From JABDJX01 sp039942715 (GTDB lineage Bacteria > Pseudomonadota > Alphaproteobacteria > Rhodobacterales > Rhodobacteraceae): a stretch of 64,000 nt of DNA. The translations under genes were made by a program, and so were the position numbers. The stretch is from NCBI GenBank assembly GCA_039942715.1, contig JBDVBY010000011.1, forward strand, positions 186,001 through 250,000, written 5' to 3'. Within the stretch, counting starts at the first letter, position 1, and each line of letters begins with the position of its first letter. Under the pieces are notes generated by a model. It did not search any database and was not told where the DNA came from. It saw only the letters and a program-made list of their open reading frames with translations. Shown here piece after piece: positions 9,970-18,846 of this stretch.

Positions 9970-9994
9970 GACTGCGCAATTTTATTGCGCAGTC
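9970..9994 (+). promoter_or_regulatory. Perfect hairpin between phaA and phaB
   Basis: GACTGCGCAA and TTGCGCAGTC form a 10-bp stem around a 5-base loop. No T-tract follows, so it is more likely an mRNA-stabilising or partial-attenuation element than a full terminator. A second short palindrome, GTAAGT-A-ACTTAC, follows at 10003-10015. Confidence 0.6.
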
Positions 9995-10045
9995 GCTGCT
10001 TGGTAAGTAACTTACTTTCAAACATATTATATGGAGGATTCCTCA

Positions 10046-10768
10046 ATGGCACGTGTTGCACTCGTGACAGGTGGCTCGCGCGGTATCGGCGAAGCTATCT
10101 CTAAGAAACTGAAGGCAGACGGATACGACGTTGCAGCGACATACGCAGGCAATGACGAAGCGGCGGCAAAGTTTACCGCCGAAACCGGCATCAAAACATA
10201 CAAATGGAACGTGGCCGATTACGACGCCTCTGCTGCTGGTATCGCACAGGTCGAAGCTGACCTTGGACCAATCGATGTGGTTGTCGCCAACGCTGGCATC
10301 ACCCGTGATGCGCCATTCCACAAGATGACGCCTGATCAGTGGAAAGAAGTGATCGACACCAATCTCACCGGCGTCTTCAACACGGTGCACCCCTGCTGGC
10401 CCGGTATGCGCGAGCGCAAGTTTGGCCGCGTGATCGTCATTTCCTCGATCAACGGTCAAAAGGGTCAGTTCGCTCAGGTGAACTATGCGGCAACCAAAGC
10501 AGGCGATCTGGGCATTGTGAAATCACTGGCCCAAGAAGGCGCACGTGCTGGCATCACCGCCAACGCTGTTTGCCCCGGTTACATTGCAACTGAAATGGTG
10601 ATGGCTGTGCCCGAGAAGGTGCGTGAAAGCATCATCGGTCAAATCCCTGCAGGACGTTTGGGCGAGCCGGAAGAGATCGCGCGTTGCGTTGCGTTCCTTG
10701 CCTCTGACGACGCCGGTTTCGTAAATGGTTCAACGATTTCTGCAAACGGTGCGCAGTTCTTCGTCTAA
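10046..10768 (+). CDS. phaB: Acetoacetyl-CoA reductase
   Basis: PhaB is the NADPH-dependent reductase that makes (R)-3-hydroxybutyryl-CoA for polyhydroxybutyrate. The 240-residue short-chain dehydrogenase has the nucleotide loop GGSRGIGEA (9-17), the NAG motif at 82-84 and the catalytic Ser133/134, Tyr147 and Lys151 (NYAATK). The ATG at 10046 sits after a GGAGGA site; an upstream in-frame ATG at 10031 overlaps that site and is not used. A good terminator follows. Confidence 0.95.
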   Translation: MARVALVTGGSRGIGEAISKKLKADGYDVAATYAGNDEAAAKFTAETGIKTYKWNVADYDASAAGIAQVEADLGPIDVVVANAGITRDAPFHKMTPDQWKEVIDTNLTGVFNTVHPCWPGMRERKFGRVIVISSINGQKGQFAQVNYAATKAGDLGIVKSLAQEGARAGITANAVCPGYIATEMVMAVPEKVRESIIGQIPAGRLGEPEEIARCVAFLASDDAGFVNGSTISANGAQFFV

Positions 10769-10793
10769 CCCAAACCGCCATAATTCTAATTGG

Positions 10794-10820
10794 AAGGGCC
10801 GGCATCACGCTGGCCCTTTT
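10794..10820 (+). terminator. Rho-independent terminator after phaB
   Basis: AAGGGCCGGC pairs with GCTGGCCCTT (one mismatch) around a short loop, and the stem runs into TTTT. It ends the phaAB transcript. Confidence 0.8.
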
Positions 10821-10925
10821 CACGTTGGGTTCACAGGCATTTTTGCGATCTCAAAATCTGCGTTAAACTCCGGATCGTTCAAGCGAAAGCAATTTTAGAA
10901 CAAGTATATTTAAGGAGTATTCAAT

Positions 10926-12323
10926 ATGTCCGTTTCCCACGGCAAACGAGAGCTTATGGGGCTCGCCGCCTATTGTAACCCAAACCATCATCATCAAGAC
11001 GGCGACCGGTTCGGCCGCCTTTTCCCTGATCTTCCACCGTTATTCAACAGCCCAGCCAAGCTTAACGAGCTTGGCAAAGCGGGCGGCATTATGGACGACG
11101 AAGACAATAATACACGCACCGATACCGTTGCTGTTGGGCAGGTGTTTTTCGGCCAATTCGTGGACCACGACATCACTCTTGATGTGTCCTCTAGCCTAGA
11201 TACTGTGAACAACCCCGACAGCACCCAAAACGTGCGAACACCCACTTTGGATTTGGATTGCGTCTATGGCTCCGGTCCAGAAGCCATGCCTTTCCTGTTC
11301 CACAGCAGCGGCGATTTCAAAGGGGTAAAATTAATCACGGGCACCGAGGCTGGTAGCGGTCCGCACACAGACCTAGATTTGCCGCGCATCGGCGAAGTGG
11401 CCGTGATCGGTGATTTTCGAAACGACGAAAATCGTGTGCTAAGCCAAATCCAACTGGCCATGATCCGGTTCCATAACGCCATGGTGGATCGCACACACGC
11501 AGAGCATCCTGAACTTGAAGGCAAAGAGCTTTATGAAGACGCCAGGACCCAGTGCATGTGGCACTATCAATGGGCGGTTGTGCACGACTTTCTGGCCCAG
11601 ATTTGTGGCGAAGGGGTGATCAATCGTGTTCTGACGCAAGGGCGCAAACACTATCGTTCGAAAACGGCCTTCATTCCTGTTGAATTTTCGGTGGCGGCGT
11701 ATCGCTTTGGACACTCGATGGTGCCTATGGAAATTCAGGTACAAACGGGCGATCCGGCAGTCAGCCTGTTTGGCGACGTACTTGGCCGTGGCTTTGAATC
11801 GATCAAAGACGCGCGCGCTGCCATTGATCTGCACGAACTGTTTGACACGCGAGAGGGTCGCCAAACTGAAAAAACTGGCAAACTTGATACAAAGCTGTCC
11901 AGTCAACTTTTGCGCCTGCCGTCCAATGTCGACAATCAGCGACGGTCTTTGGCCTCGCGAAACCTGCTTCGCGGTCAAAGTTTCTTGTTGCCCTCGGGCG
12001 AAGAGGTGGCCCGCTGTATGGAGCGCCCTGAGACTGAAATCAGCCAGATTGCAGATGCCTCTGGGTTAAACGGCGGCACCCCGCTTTGGTTCTATATCCT
12101 GAAGGAAGCCGAGCTGGTCGGGCGCGAAGAATTGGATGGCACCAGATCGCCCGGCGAAGGGTTGGGTCCTGTTGGTGCGACTATCGTGGCAGAGACCATC
12201 ATAGGGCTGATCGAGCTTGATCCACGATCTTGGCTTTCAAACAATCGGTCTTGGGAGCCGTCAAAGCGGGAGGACGACGATACTGAGATTTCAACAGTGG
12301 GAGAAATACTGACCTTCGCCTAG
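10926..12323 (+). CDS. Animal-type haem peroxidase family protein
   Basis: This 465-residue protein belongs to the animal haem peroxidase (peroxinectin/cyclooxygenase-like) superfamily, known to bind haem b and use hydrogen peroxide. The distal site FFGQFVDHDIT places His81-Asp82; the proximal His263 lies in YRFGHSMVP; the conserved DENR is at 167-170. There is no signal peptide or membrane segment, so it is either cytoplasmic or leaves by a non-Sec route. It has its own leader with AAGGAG before ATG. The oxidised substrate (halide, phenol, lipid) cannot be told from the sequence. Confidence 0.85.
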   Translation: MSVSHGKRELMGLAAYCNPNHHHQDGDRFGRLFPDLPPLFNSPAKLNELGKAGGIMDDEDNNTRTDTVAVGQVFFGQFVDHDITLDVSSSLDTVNNPDSTQNVRTPTLDLDCVYGSGPEAMPFLFHSSGDFKGVKLITGTEAGSGPHTDLDLPRIGEVAVIGDFRNDENRVLSQIQLAMIRFHNAMVDRTHAEHPELEGKELYEDARTQCMWHYQWAVVHDFLAQICGEGVINRVLTQGRKHYRSKTAFIPVEFSVAAYRFGHSMVPMEIQVQTGDPAVSLFGDVLGRGFESIKDARAAIDLHELFDTREGRQTEKTGKLDTKLSSQLLRLPSNVDNQRRSLASRNLLRGQSFLLPSGEEVARCMERPETEISQIADASGLNGGTPLWFYILKEAELVGREELDGTRSPGEGLGPVGATIVAETIIGLIELDPRSWLSNNRSWEPSKREDDDTEISTVGEILTFA

Positions 12324-12394
12324 GTGTCCGCGACGTAAGCGGTTTCATAACCTGTGCTGCATACTATCCTGTCAAAATGAGCAGGAGATTTGAA

Positions 12395-12577
12395 ATGCAC
12401 GGCAATGCAGGTTCCAAACTGCTTTCTTCAGGCAACGTGAACCATCAAAGGATTTCGCGACTGACGATGGAATACATCAACGCCACGCCAGAGCGGCAGA
12501 CGCAAATCGACCAAGAGGTTGAAGCGCTTATAAGTGGTAAAGTTGATGTTTTGGCAAGTGCGGATCACACGAAGTAA
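12395..12577 (+). CDS. Small hypothetical protein, 60 aa
   Basis: I do not recognise this protein. I start it at 12395 because GCAGGAG lies about 8 bases upstream; an ATG at 12377 is in frame but has no site. The protein is hydrophilic, with a C-terminal part that should be helical (ERQTQIDQEVEALI). A strong terminator directly follows the stop, which supports a separately transcribed short gene. No membrane segment or cysteine motif is visible. Confidence 0.6.
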   Translation: MHGNAGSKLLSSGNVNHQRISRLTMEYINATPERQTQIDQEVEALISGKVDVLASADHTK

Positions 12578-12583
12578 TAAAGA

Positions 12584-12612
12584 AAGGCCGGTCCTAAATG
12601 GGCCGGCCTTTT
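12584..12612 (+). terminator. Rho-independent terminator
   Basis: AAGGCCGG pairs perfectly with CCGGCCTT and the stem runs into TTTT. It ends the small gene at 12395-12577 and may also serve the opposing small gene. Confidence 0.85.
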
Positions 12613-12628
12613 CATGCGAAAGAGGCGT

Positions 12629-12739
12629 TTACTTGCGATTTAGGATTCTACGGAAGAAGCCAGCGATCGCAGCGCTGCGCTCAATGTGGGCTTGACGATA
12701 TGCGTCGCGCATCTGCGCGTTTAATTGTGTCTCGATCAT
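12629..12739 (-). CDS. Small basic protein, 36 aa
   Basis: The reading frame gives a 36-residue, Arg-rich amphipathic protein ending RSAAIAGFFRRILNRK. A TAAGGATT ribosome site lies 7 bases before the ATG at 12739. Its C-terminal pattern recalls the short DUF1127-like proteins common in alphaproteobacteria, but that is a resemblance only. It is divergent from the LysR gene, with 110 bp between starts. Confidence 0.5.
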   Translation of the reverse strand: MIETQLNAQMRDAYRQAHIERSAAIAGFFRRILNRK

Positions 12740-12849
12740 TGCTTTAATCCTTAACGTTTGGTTTCCTTGTGTGACGTCAATATGATGGCGGTAACGGCTC
12801 CTTACAAACGAGACTTTACAGATCTTCACATAAGAAATACTTGTGTGAA

Positions 12850-13794
12850 ATGTCTGATCGCCTTCCACCCCTTACAGCTTTGCGTGCCTTTGATGCTGCT
12901 GCGCGCCATATGTCCTTTGCCAAGGCAGCAGAGGAACTAAACGTCACGCCTGCTGCACTCTCTTTTCAGATCAAGTCGCTTGAGGATCACTTAGGCGCGC
13001 AAGTGTTTCGCCGCCTGAACCGCGCTATTGAGCTGACTGAAGAAGGCCAAGCGCTGCTGCCCGGAACCCGAGATGGGTTCGCCGCTCTTACCGCTGCGTG
13101 GCGCACAACCAAACGCATGACAGACCAAAACGTGTTAACGGTCACAGCTGGTCCGGCTTTTACCTCGCTTTGGCTTGCCCCCCGTCTTTACACCTTTGCC
13201 TTGGCGCATCCCGAGATTGAAGTGCGGTTTGTTGCCAGTTTTAGCATGGCAGATTTTGATCGAGACGATGTGGACCTCGCGATCCGCTTTGGACAAGGCC
13301 AAGACCCAGGGCTGTTTTCGTTACCACTTATCGACGAATGGTTGACACCGATGCTTACACCAAAGCTGGCAGAAGCCATTAACACTCCGGCGGATTTGAA
13401 GACGTTGACGCTTTTGCAGGACGAGCAGACAAAGTTCATTAAGCCACATGTCGATTGGGCCGCATGGTTCACGCGGGCAGGTGTAGAGTTTGAAGCTTCC
13501 GATATTCATGGGCCGCGATTCAATCAGGCGGATCATCCGGTAAGCGCGGCCCTTGCAGGGGCCGGTGCGTTAATGGGGCGGGTGTCTTTGACTGAAACAG
13601 CAATAAAAGAAGGCCGTTTGGTGATGCCGTTTGATCTAAGTCTTAAGTCCGGGGCAACTTATCGGATCGTATGTCCCGAAGGACAGGAGACGCGACCACA
13701 AGTGGCCGCGTTTATTGCCTGGGTTATGTCCCAGCTAGACGATATAAAAAACCTTGCACAGGGACGCAGATTTATTGCGGCACCGAGCGATTAA
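12850..13794 (+). CDS. LysR-family regulator, GcvA type
   Basis: This 314-residue protein has an N-terminal winged helix (RLPPLTALRAFDAAARH, then SFAKAAEELNVTPAALSFQIKSLE) and a C-terminal periplasmic-binding-like effector domain. The N-terminus matches the GcvA/AmpR subgroup. I use the ATG at 12850 rather than the in-frame TTG at 12841. The divergent neighbour is only a 36-residue gene, so the target is not obvious. Confidence 0.9.
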   Translation: MSDRLPPLTALRAFDAAARHMSFAKAAEELNVTPAALSFQIKSLEDHLGAQVFRRLNRAIELTEEGQALLPGTRDGFAALTAAWRTTKRMTDQNVLTVTAGPAFTSLWLAPRLYTFALAHPEIEVRFVASFSMADFDRDDVDLAIRFGQGQDPGLFSLPLIDEWLTPMLTPKLAEAINTPADLKTLTLLQDEQTKFIKPHVDWAAWFTRAGVEFEASDIHGPRFNQADHPVSAALAGAGALMGRVSLTETAIKEGRLVMPFDLSLKSGATYRIVCPEGQETRPQVAAFIAWVMSQLDDIKNLAQGRRFIAAPSD

Positions 13795-13805
13795 AATGCG
13801 ATTGG

Positions 13806-13970
13806 CTAATGACTAAGCCGCTCGATTTCCTCTTTAATTTTTAGCTTTTGTTTTTTGAGCGCTTTGAGGTCAATGTCATCAAAAGCCGGGCTGCGCTGCG
13901 CCGTGTCGACTTTGTCTGAGAGGGTTTCGTGTTTCTTGCGGAGTTCTTGTAGGTGTGAACTCATGCTCAT
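13806..13970 (-). CDS. DUF465 (YdcH-type) small protein
   Basis: The 54-residue protein (MSMSSHLQELRKKHETLSDK...) is charged and almost entirely helical, with the KK(Q)KLKIKEEI C-terminal pattern of the DUF465 family. A perfect AAAGGAGG site lies 6 bases before the ATG at 13970. The function of the family is unknown. It converges with the LysR gene, 11 bp apart. Confidence 0.8.
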   Translation of the reverse strand: MSMSSHLQELRKKHETLSDKVDTAQRSPAFDDIDLKALKKQKLKIKEEIERLSH

Positions 13971-14088
13971 TGCAGTCCTCCTTTATGTCATCGCGTTCTT
14001 ACAGTTCAGCACGAAAAACTCATTTTGTCACGGATTTCGAACGGAAACTGTCAGTTTTGGACGTAAACGCCTAATTCCTAAACTTTTG

Positions 14089-14841
14089 TTAATCTAAGAG
14101 CGGCAACGCGGCACCATTGCGTAAAATGTCTTGTGCTTGTTCAGTATAACTTTCGCCGTCTTTCGCGTGATGCTCACCTTTGTGCAAGATCAACGGCGTC
14201 AAAAGATGAAACGGACCTTTCGCCCCTTTGCGGGCTTGTAGAAGGATCAGCTTTGCGGGGCGACCGTTTCGCGGCACCAATGGGCGCAAAATGATATCGC
14301 CCATGCGGGTATCCAGCGCGCGAAGCACGGCAGGCAAGCGATCCGCCCTTTGGATCACCGTCAGCGTACCCTTGGATTTCAGACGGCGGACACCCGCATC
14401 AAGCCAAGCAGGCAAATCAACGCTTTCCCCGCGCGCCGACTCGCGACCTTCGTCACTGGCAGCACTGCCATCGGCACGGTCAAAGAACGGCGGGTTTGTC
14501 ATGACATGATCAAAGGTTTGCTGCCGCAGGGTATCCGGCATCTGTGTCAGGTCACCCTTGTAAATATCAGCTCCATACCCAGTATCTGCGGCGTTCTGAC
14601 GGGCGATGTTGGCATAACTCGGGTTAATCTCGATCCCAGTCGTGATCAGTCCCGGTACACGTGCCATTAGACAAAACAAGGCGGCCCCGATGCCACAGCC
14701 AAGGTCCAGTACACTGTCGCCAGCCTTCGCCGGAACACTGGCCGCCAAAAATACAGGATCAGCACCCGCGCGATATCCAGTCACGGGTTGCGACAGTGTT
14801 AGCTTGCCGCCCAAAAAGGCGTCTTTGCTAAGATTTTCCAT
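14089..14841 (-). CDS. TrmN6-like tRNA1(Val) adenine N6-methyltransferase
   Basis: The 250-residue protein is a class I SAM methyltransferase. Motif I is DLGCGIGAA and the amino-methyltransferase motif is NPPFF, which favours an N6-adenine target as in TrmN6/YfiC of the tRNA valine position 37. The start MENLSKDAFLGG at 14841 fits the family; six more codons upstream are possible. It overlaps the DUF2007 gene by 14 bases and so is translationally coupled. Confidence 0.85.
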   Translation of the reverse strand: MENLSKDAFLGGKLTLSQPVTGYRAGADPVFLAASVPAKAGDSVLDLGCGIGAALFCLMARVPGLITTGIEINPSYANIARQNAADTGYGADIYKGDLTQMPDTLRQQTFDHVMTNPPFFDRADGSAASDEGRESARGESVDLPAWLDAGVRRLKSKGTLTVIQRADRLPAVLRALDTRMGDIILRPLVPRNGRPAKLILLQARKGAKGPFHLLTPLILHKGEHHAKDGESYTEQAQDILRNGAALPLLD

Positions 14842-15052
14842 CAAAAACAGGCAGATCATTGTCTTTCAAGACGATGCTTGCTCGAAAGAAGTCAGCGTCA
14901 CGTACCAGCAACCGCCGCGGCAATACGCCTATGCTCCCTTCAAGTACGCTCATGTGGACGTCCATCGGAAAGCAGTCTATATCCTCGCCCTCAAGAAGAG
15001 CTTCGGCAAAGGCGATCATTGTGGGATCGTTGGTACGCATTAGTTCTCTCAT
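14828..15052 (-). CDS. DUF2007 putative signal-transducing protein
   Basis: The 74-residue protein MRELMRTNDPTMIAFAEALL... is a typical DUF2007 member, with an alternating beta-alpha fold and the conserved ALLEGEDI region. The start at 15052 is chosen by family length; another ATG at 15064 has no better ribosome site. It is divergent from ispB, with 56 bp between starts, and overlaps the methyltransferase downstream. Confidence 0.8.
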   Translation of the reverse strand: MRELMRTNDPTMIAFAEALLEGEDIDCFPMDVHMSVLEGSIGVLPRRLLVRDADFFRASIVLKDNDLPVFDGKS

Positions 15053-15108
15053 GACAATGGACATAAGGGCAGACCACTTGGTTTGTCGAGGCAGCTGACG
15101 AGCGTGTG

Positions 15109-16113
15109 ATGGGTCTGGACGTTGAAACATCGATAAAGCCGCATGAACGGTTAGCAGAGCATCTGAAAGATGATCTTGCCGCAGTGAATGAATTGATCCG
15201 TTTGCGCATGGCTTCCGAGCACGCGCCGCGCATTCCCGAAGTAACTGCGCATTTGGTGGAAGCGGGCGGAAAACGCGTGCGCCCCATGCTGACTTTGGCA
15301 GCAGCGAACCTGTGCGGCTATCAAGGCGAAAATCACCACCGCTTGGCAGCCACTGTTGAGTTTATCCATACCGCAACGCTGCTGCACGACGACGTGGTTG
15401 ATGAAAGCGCACAGAGACGTGGACGGCCCACGGCGAACCTATTGTGGGACAATCAATCGTCGGTTTTGGTGGGTGATTACCTGTTCGCGCGCTCTTTCCA
15501 ATTGATGGTTGAAACCGGGTCATTGAAGGTGCTCGACATTCTCTCCAACGCTGCGGCAACGATTGCCGAGGGTGAGGTGTTGCAACTAACAGCCGCGGGC
15601 AACCTCGCGACAACTGAAGAGATTTACATCCAAGTCGTACGCGGCAAAACCGCAGCCTTGTTTGCTGCTGCTTGCGAAGTTGGCGGCGAGGTTGCGGGCG
15701 TCGAACAGGCGCAGATAGATGCGCTGCGCACCTATGGTGACGCGCTTGGCATTGCTTTTCAAATGGCTGACGATCTACTTGATCTAGATGGCAGCGCGGC
15801 GGCTACTGGCAAGAATGTCGGTGATGATTTCCGCGAACAAAAACTGACCCTGCCTATCATTCGCGCCATTGCGGCTGGTAATGCGGACGAGCGCACGTTT
15901 TGGGAGCGCACCGTTGGTAAGGGCAAACAAGAAGACGGCGACCTAGACCATGCGCTGTCCCTAATCTCCAAGCACGGTACGTTAGAGACGACACGAACAG
16001 ACGCACTTGGCTGGTCTGAAAAGGCGAAAGCGGCGTTAAGCGTTCTGCCCGAGCACCCATTGCGTGACATGATGGCAGACTTGGCCGATTACGTCGTTGC
16101 GCGGATCAACTAA
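15109..16113 (+). CDS. ispB: Octaprenyl/decaprenyl diphosphate synthase
   Basis: This cytoplasmic trans-prenyltransferase extends farnesyl diphosphate with isopentenyl diphosphate to make the ubiquinone side chain. It has 334 residues with both aspartate motifs, HDDVVDE (first) and DDLLD (second), and KTAALFA in between. The ATG at 15109 is preceded by an in-frame GTG. Its 3' end overlaps the convergent ispE by 8 bases. ubiA, which uses the product, is in this window at 52350-53315. Confidence 0.93.
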   Translation: MGLDVETSIKPHERLAEHLKDDLAAVNELIRLRMASEHAPRIPEVTAHLVEAGGKRVRPMLTLAAANLCGYQGENHHRLAATVEFIHTATLLHDDVVDESAQRRGRPTANLLWDNQSSVLVGDYLFARSFQLMVETGSLKVLDILSNAAATIAEGEVLQLTAAGNLATTEEIYIQVVRGKTAALFAAACEVGGEVAGVEQAQIDALRTYGDALGIAFQMADDLLDLDGSAAATGKNVGDDFREQKLTLPIIRAIAAGNADERTFWERTVGKGKQEDGDLDHALSLISKHGTLETTRTDALGWSEKAKAALSVLPEHPLRDMMADLADYVVARIN

Positions 16114-16930
16114 GCGCGCAATCGCGTACCCACCACTCGGGGTGCACCTTTTCTAAATCCAAAGCTGCCAACTCTGCCAATCCTGGATCATCAAATAGCG
16201 CAAAGCACGTCGCCCCCGATCCCGACATCCGGTAGCACAGCTGCCCGGTTGTGAGGGAAAGCGCGCGTAATACATCATTGATTTGAGGGCAAAGCGCTAT
16301 TGCAGGTGCTTCCAAGTCATTTCGCTGCTCGCGCAACCATGCGCAAAACTCCTGTGTACTTGGTGCTTGCTGCGGCAACTCGGACATGGGCGGATTGGAT
16401 TTTTGCGCCAATGCTTTGAATACGGAAACGGTCGAAACTGGCACGCCTGGGTTCACCAACACTGCAAACAATCGGGGCAGCGCCATCGTCTCTATATGAT
16501 CCCCGATGCTCTGAACGCGCGCCGCCGTACCTTTCTTGCACATGGGCACATCAGCACCCAAAACCGATGTGTCCCCGGCAAAGACCTGTCCGTTCAGCTG
16601 TTCGATCCCGTTGATCACAGCCGCTGCATTCGAAGAACCACCGCCGATACCGGCAGCCATGGGCAAGCACTTTTCTAATGTGATATCGACATCCACCCCT
16701 AAAAGCCGCGCTGCCATCATTGCCAGATTGCTTTCATCGGCTGGCACGCCCTGTGCCATCGGACCAGAAATGTTGATAGTGGTGGCATTGCTTTTGCGCA
16801 CCCAGATGGTGTCGCCAACGTCGGCAAAGGCTACAAAACTATCCAGCAGGTGATATCCATCCTCCCGCTGACCGGTGACATGAAGGCTTAGATTAATTTT
16901 CGCCGGGGCAAAAACCTTAGCCGTCGTCAT
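16106..16930 (-). CDS. ispE: 4-diphosphocytidyl-2-C-methylerythritol kinase
   Basis: IspE phosphorylates CDP-methylerythritol in the non-mevalonate isoprenoid pathway. The 274-residue protein starts AKVFAPAKINLSLHV and has the GHMP kinase glycine loop LPMAAGIGGGSSNAAA. It overlaps the upstream TPR gene by 14 bases and converges with ispB, so two isoprenoid genes meet tail to tail. Confidence 0.95.
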   Translation of the reverse strand: MTTAKVFAPAKINLSLHVTGQREDGYHLLDSFVAFADVGDTIWVRKSNATTINISGPMAQGVPADESNLAMMAARLLGVDVDITLEKCLPMAAGIGGGSSNAAAVINGIEQLNGQVFAGDTSVLGADVPMCKKGTAARVQSIGDHIETMALPRLFAVLVNPGVPVSTVSVFKALAQKSNPPMSELPQQAPSTQEFCAWLREQRNDLEAPAIALCPQINDVLRALSLTTGQLCYRMSGSGATCFALFDDPGLAELAALDLEKVHPEWWVRDCALS

Positions 16931-18620
16931 TCGCCACTTTCAGAGGGTCGGCGCCTTCTTCTGCCAGCACCGCATCCAAGCCGACTTCAAGCTTGCGGCG
17001 GATACGCTCAGGATCAACGTCGTCGGTGTCCGTTTCATCGGTGATGAAAGACAGCGCGCGATGCCACTGAAACTCCGCCTCGCGCTTGCGGCCAACGGCC
17101 CAATACACATCGCCAAGGTGGTCATTGATGATCGGATCAATCGGCTGGCGTTCAACTGCCTTTTCCATGTGACCCACCGCCTCGTCATAGCGACCAAGAC
17201 GGTAAAGCCCCCAACCAAGACTATCGATGATATAGCCGCTGTCCGGGCGCAGCGCGACGGCACGCTCGATCATATCCAGCGCTTCGTCATAGTTTGTCTG
17301 CATCTCAAGGAAAGAATACCCAAGATAGTTCAATACCTGCGGCTGCTCGGGCCGCAGCTCGAGCGCCTTGCGGAAATCGGCTTCGGCTTCGGTCCACATG
17401 TCCGAACGTTCATGCGCGATGGCGCGGGCAAAGAAGATGATCCAATGCTGTTCAGCTGGTGTCTCAATCAAATCGACGGCGGCATTGTAAGGTTTGATAG
17501 ATTCCTCAAACCGGTCCATTCCCCGCAATGTGTCGCCCAAAGTCACATGCACCAACGGTAGCTCACCATGGGTCTTGGCAAGCTGCTTCAGCACTTCAAT
17601 GGCTGCATCTTCCCGTCCGGAGCGACGCAGAGCTTCGGCCCGGCCAAGTTCGGCGGCATGAAAAGACGGATTGTCGCGCGGAACGCTGTCATACACTTCC
17701 GTTGCCAAATCATAGCGCTCGAGGTTTTCTAAAATCTCGGCACTGAACAAAAGGCTATCAACATGACCGGCGCGCAAAGCAGCAGCCATGCGGGTATAAA
17801 TAAGCGTGTAAGGGTCCTGCGCCTCGCCTCGCAAAGCTGAGGCGATAGAATAATATACTTCCGCGACCCCGTCGGTTGCATTTCTCACAGTGTCAAAAGG
17901 GATCGTCTCGCCCGCATCAAGCTGCGTTTTGATTGCCTCTAGATACGGATCAAGCCCGCCGCCGAAACTGGCCGTGATCAACTCCGATCCGGCCTCATTG
18001 CGCTCCAATTGGCTAAGCACCTGAGCATAGGCCACAACACCGCGCCGGGTCAGACGGATCGCTGTGCCAGAGTCTCCTGAGAAGATATTGGCAGCACCCT
18101 CAAAGTCGCCAACAGACGATAACGCGAGCGCCTTGTGATAGAGTCCAAATGCCTCAACGCCCTGTGTGCCTGAAACCTCATCAAAAGCAGCCAAAGCCTC
18201 AGTCATCTGACCTTTGCCAACAAAGGCCCAGGCGCGTGACAGCCCATCGAAAAGCGGCCCTACCGGATTGCTTTCTTGCAGTTCCAGCAGCGTGTCCCAC
18301 TCACCCTTCACGGCACTGTCGCCATAAAGAACCAGCCCGGCAATCTGCCCTTCGGTGCCAATGTCCACAAGACGTTGTGCGATCGAAGCCGCTCTATCCA
18401 GATCACCAAGCCCGATATAGGCGTTCACGGCGTTCTCCAGGATGCTTGGGTTCGATGGATCGCGCGTCAACGCTTGCGCATAATACTGCGCAGCCTCAGC
18501 ATAATCGCTAGAGATCATCGCAGATCGCGCGGCAAGATAGCTGCCGGAATCAGCGAGCACTGGTTTTGTCGACACTCCGGCAACCAAGGCCAAAGCAAGG
18601 GTTAGATGGGCAATCCGCAT
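16917..18620 (-). CDS. Secreted TPR-repeat protein
   Basis: The 567-residue protein begins MRIAHLTLALALVAG with a Sec signal ending near VLADS. The rest is a chain of TPR units; the clearest are AEADFRKALELRPEQPQVLN and the following two (NYDEALDMIERAVALRPDSG, RYDEAVGHMEKAVERQPIDP). Proteins of this kind act as periplasmic scaffolds, but the partner is unknown. I start at 18620, five codons inside a longer reading, because the signal peptide starts there. It is coupled to ispE by overlap. Confidence 0.8.
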   Translation of the reverse strand: MRIAHLTLALALVAGVSTKPVLADSGSYLAARSAMISSDYAEAAQYYAQALTRDPSNPSILENAVNAYIGLGDLDRAASIAQRLVDIGTEGQIAGLVLYGDSAVKGEWDTLLELQESNPVGPLFDGLSRAWAFVGKGQMTEALAAFDEVSGTQGVEAFGLYHKALALSSVGDFEGAANIFSGDSGTAIRLTRRGVVAYAQVLSQLERNEAGSELITASFGGGLDPYLEAIKTQLDAGETIPFDTVRNATDGVAEVYYSIASALRGEAQDPYTLIYTRMAAALRAGHVDSLLFSAEILENLERYDLATEVYDSVPRDNPSFHAAELGRAEALRRSGREDAAIEVLKQLAKTHGELPLVHVTLGDTLRGMDRFEESIKPYNAAVDLIETPAEQHWIIFFARAIAHERSDMWTEAEADFRKALELRPEQPQVLNYLGYSFLEMQTNYDEALDMIERAVALRPDSGYIIDSLGWGLYRLGRYDEAVGHMEKAVERQPIDPIINDHLGDVYWAVGRKREAEFQWHRALSFITDETDTDDVDPERIRRKLEVGLDAVLAEEGADPLKVANDDG

Positions 18621-18846
18621 CAACGGCTCCTTCACATTTCACCAAAGCCTAGTGCGCCAGGGGGCCTCAGGCAATGCAGGCAGGCAGTATGCCGCACAAA
18701 ACTGACGCAACTGTTACAATGCCTGTGATCAGCCTAGAATTTCATTGGTCCAAAAATATGACGGGGCCTGGGTCGTTGGTTCCGCGCAGGCAAGCAGAAG
18801 CTTTAGGCAGCATCCTCGCTTTGCGACGCATGAAAGCGCGGCGCAA

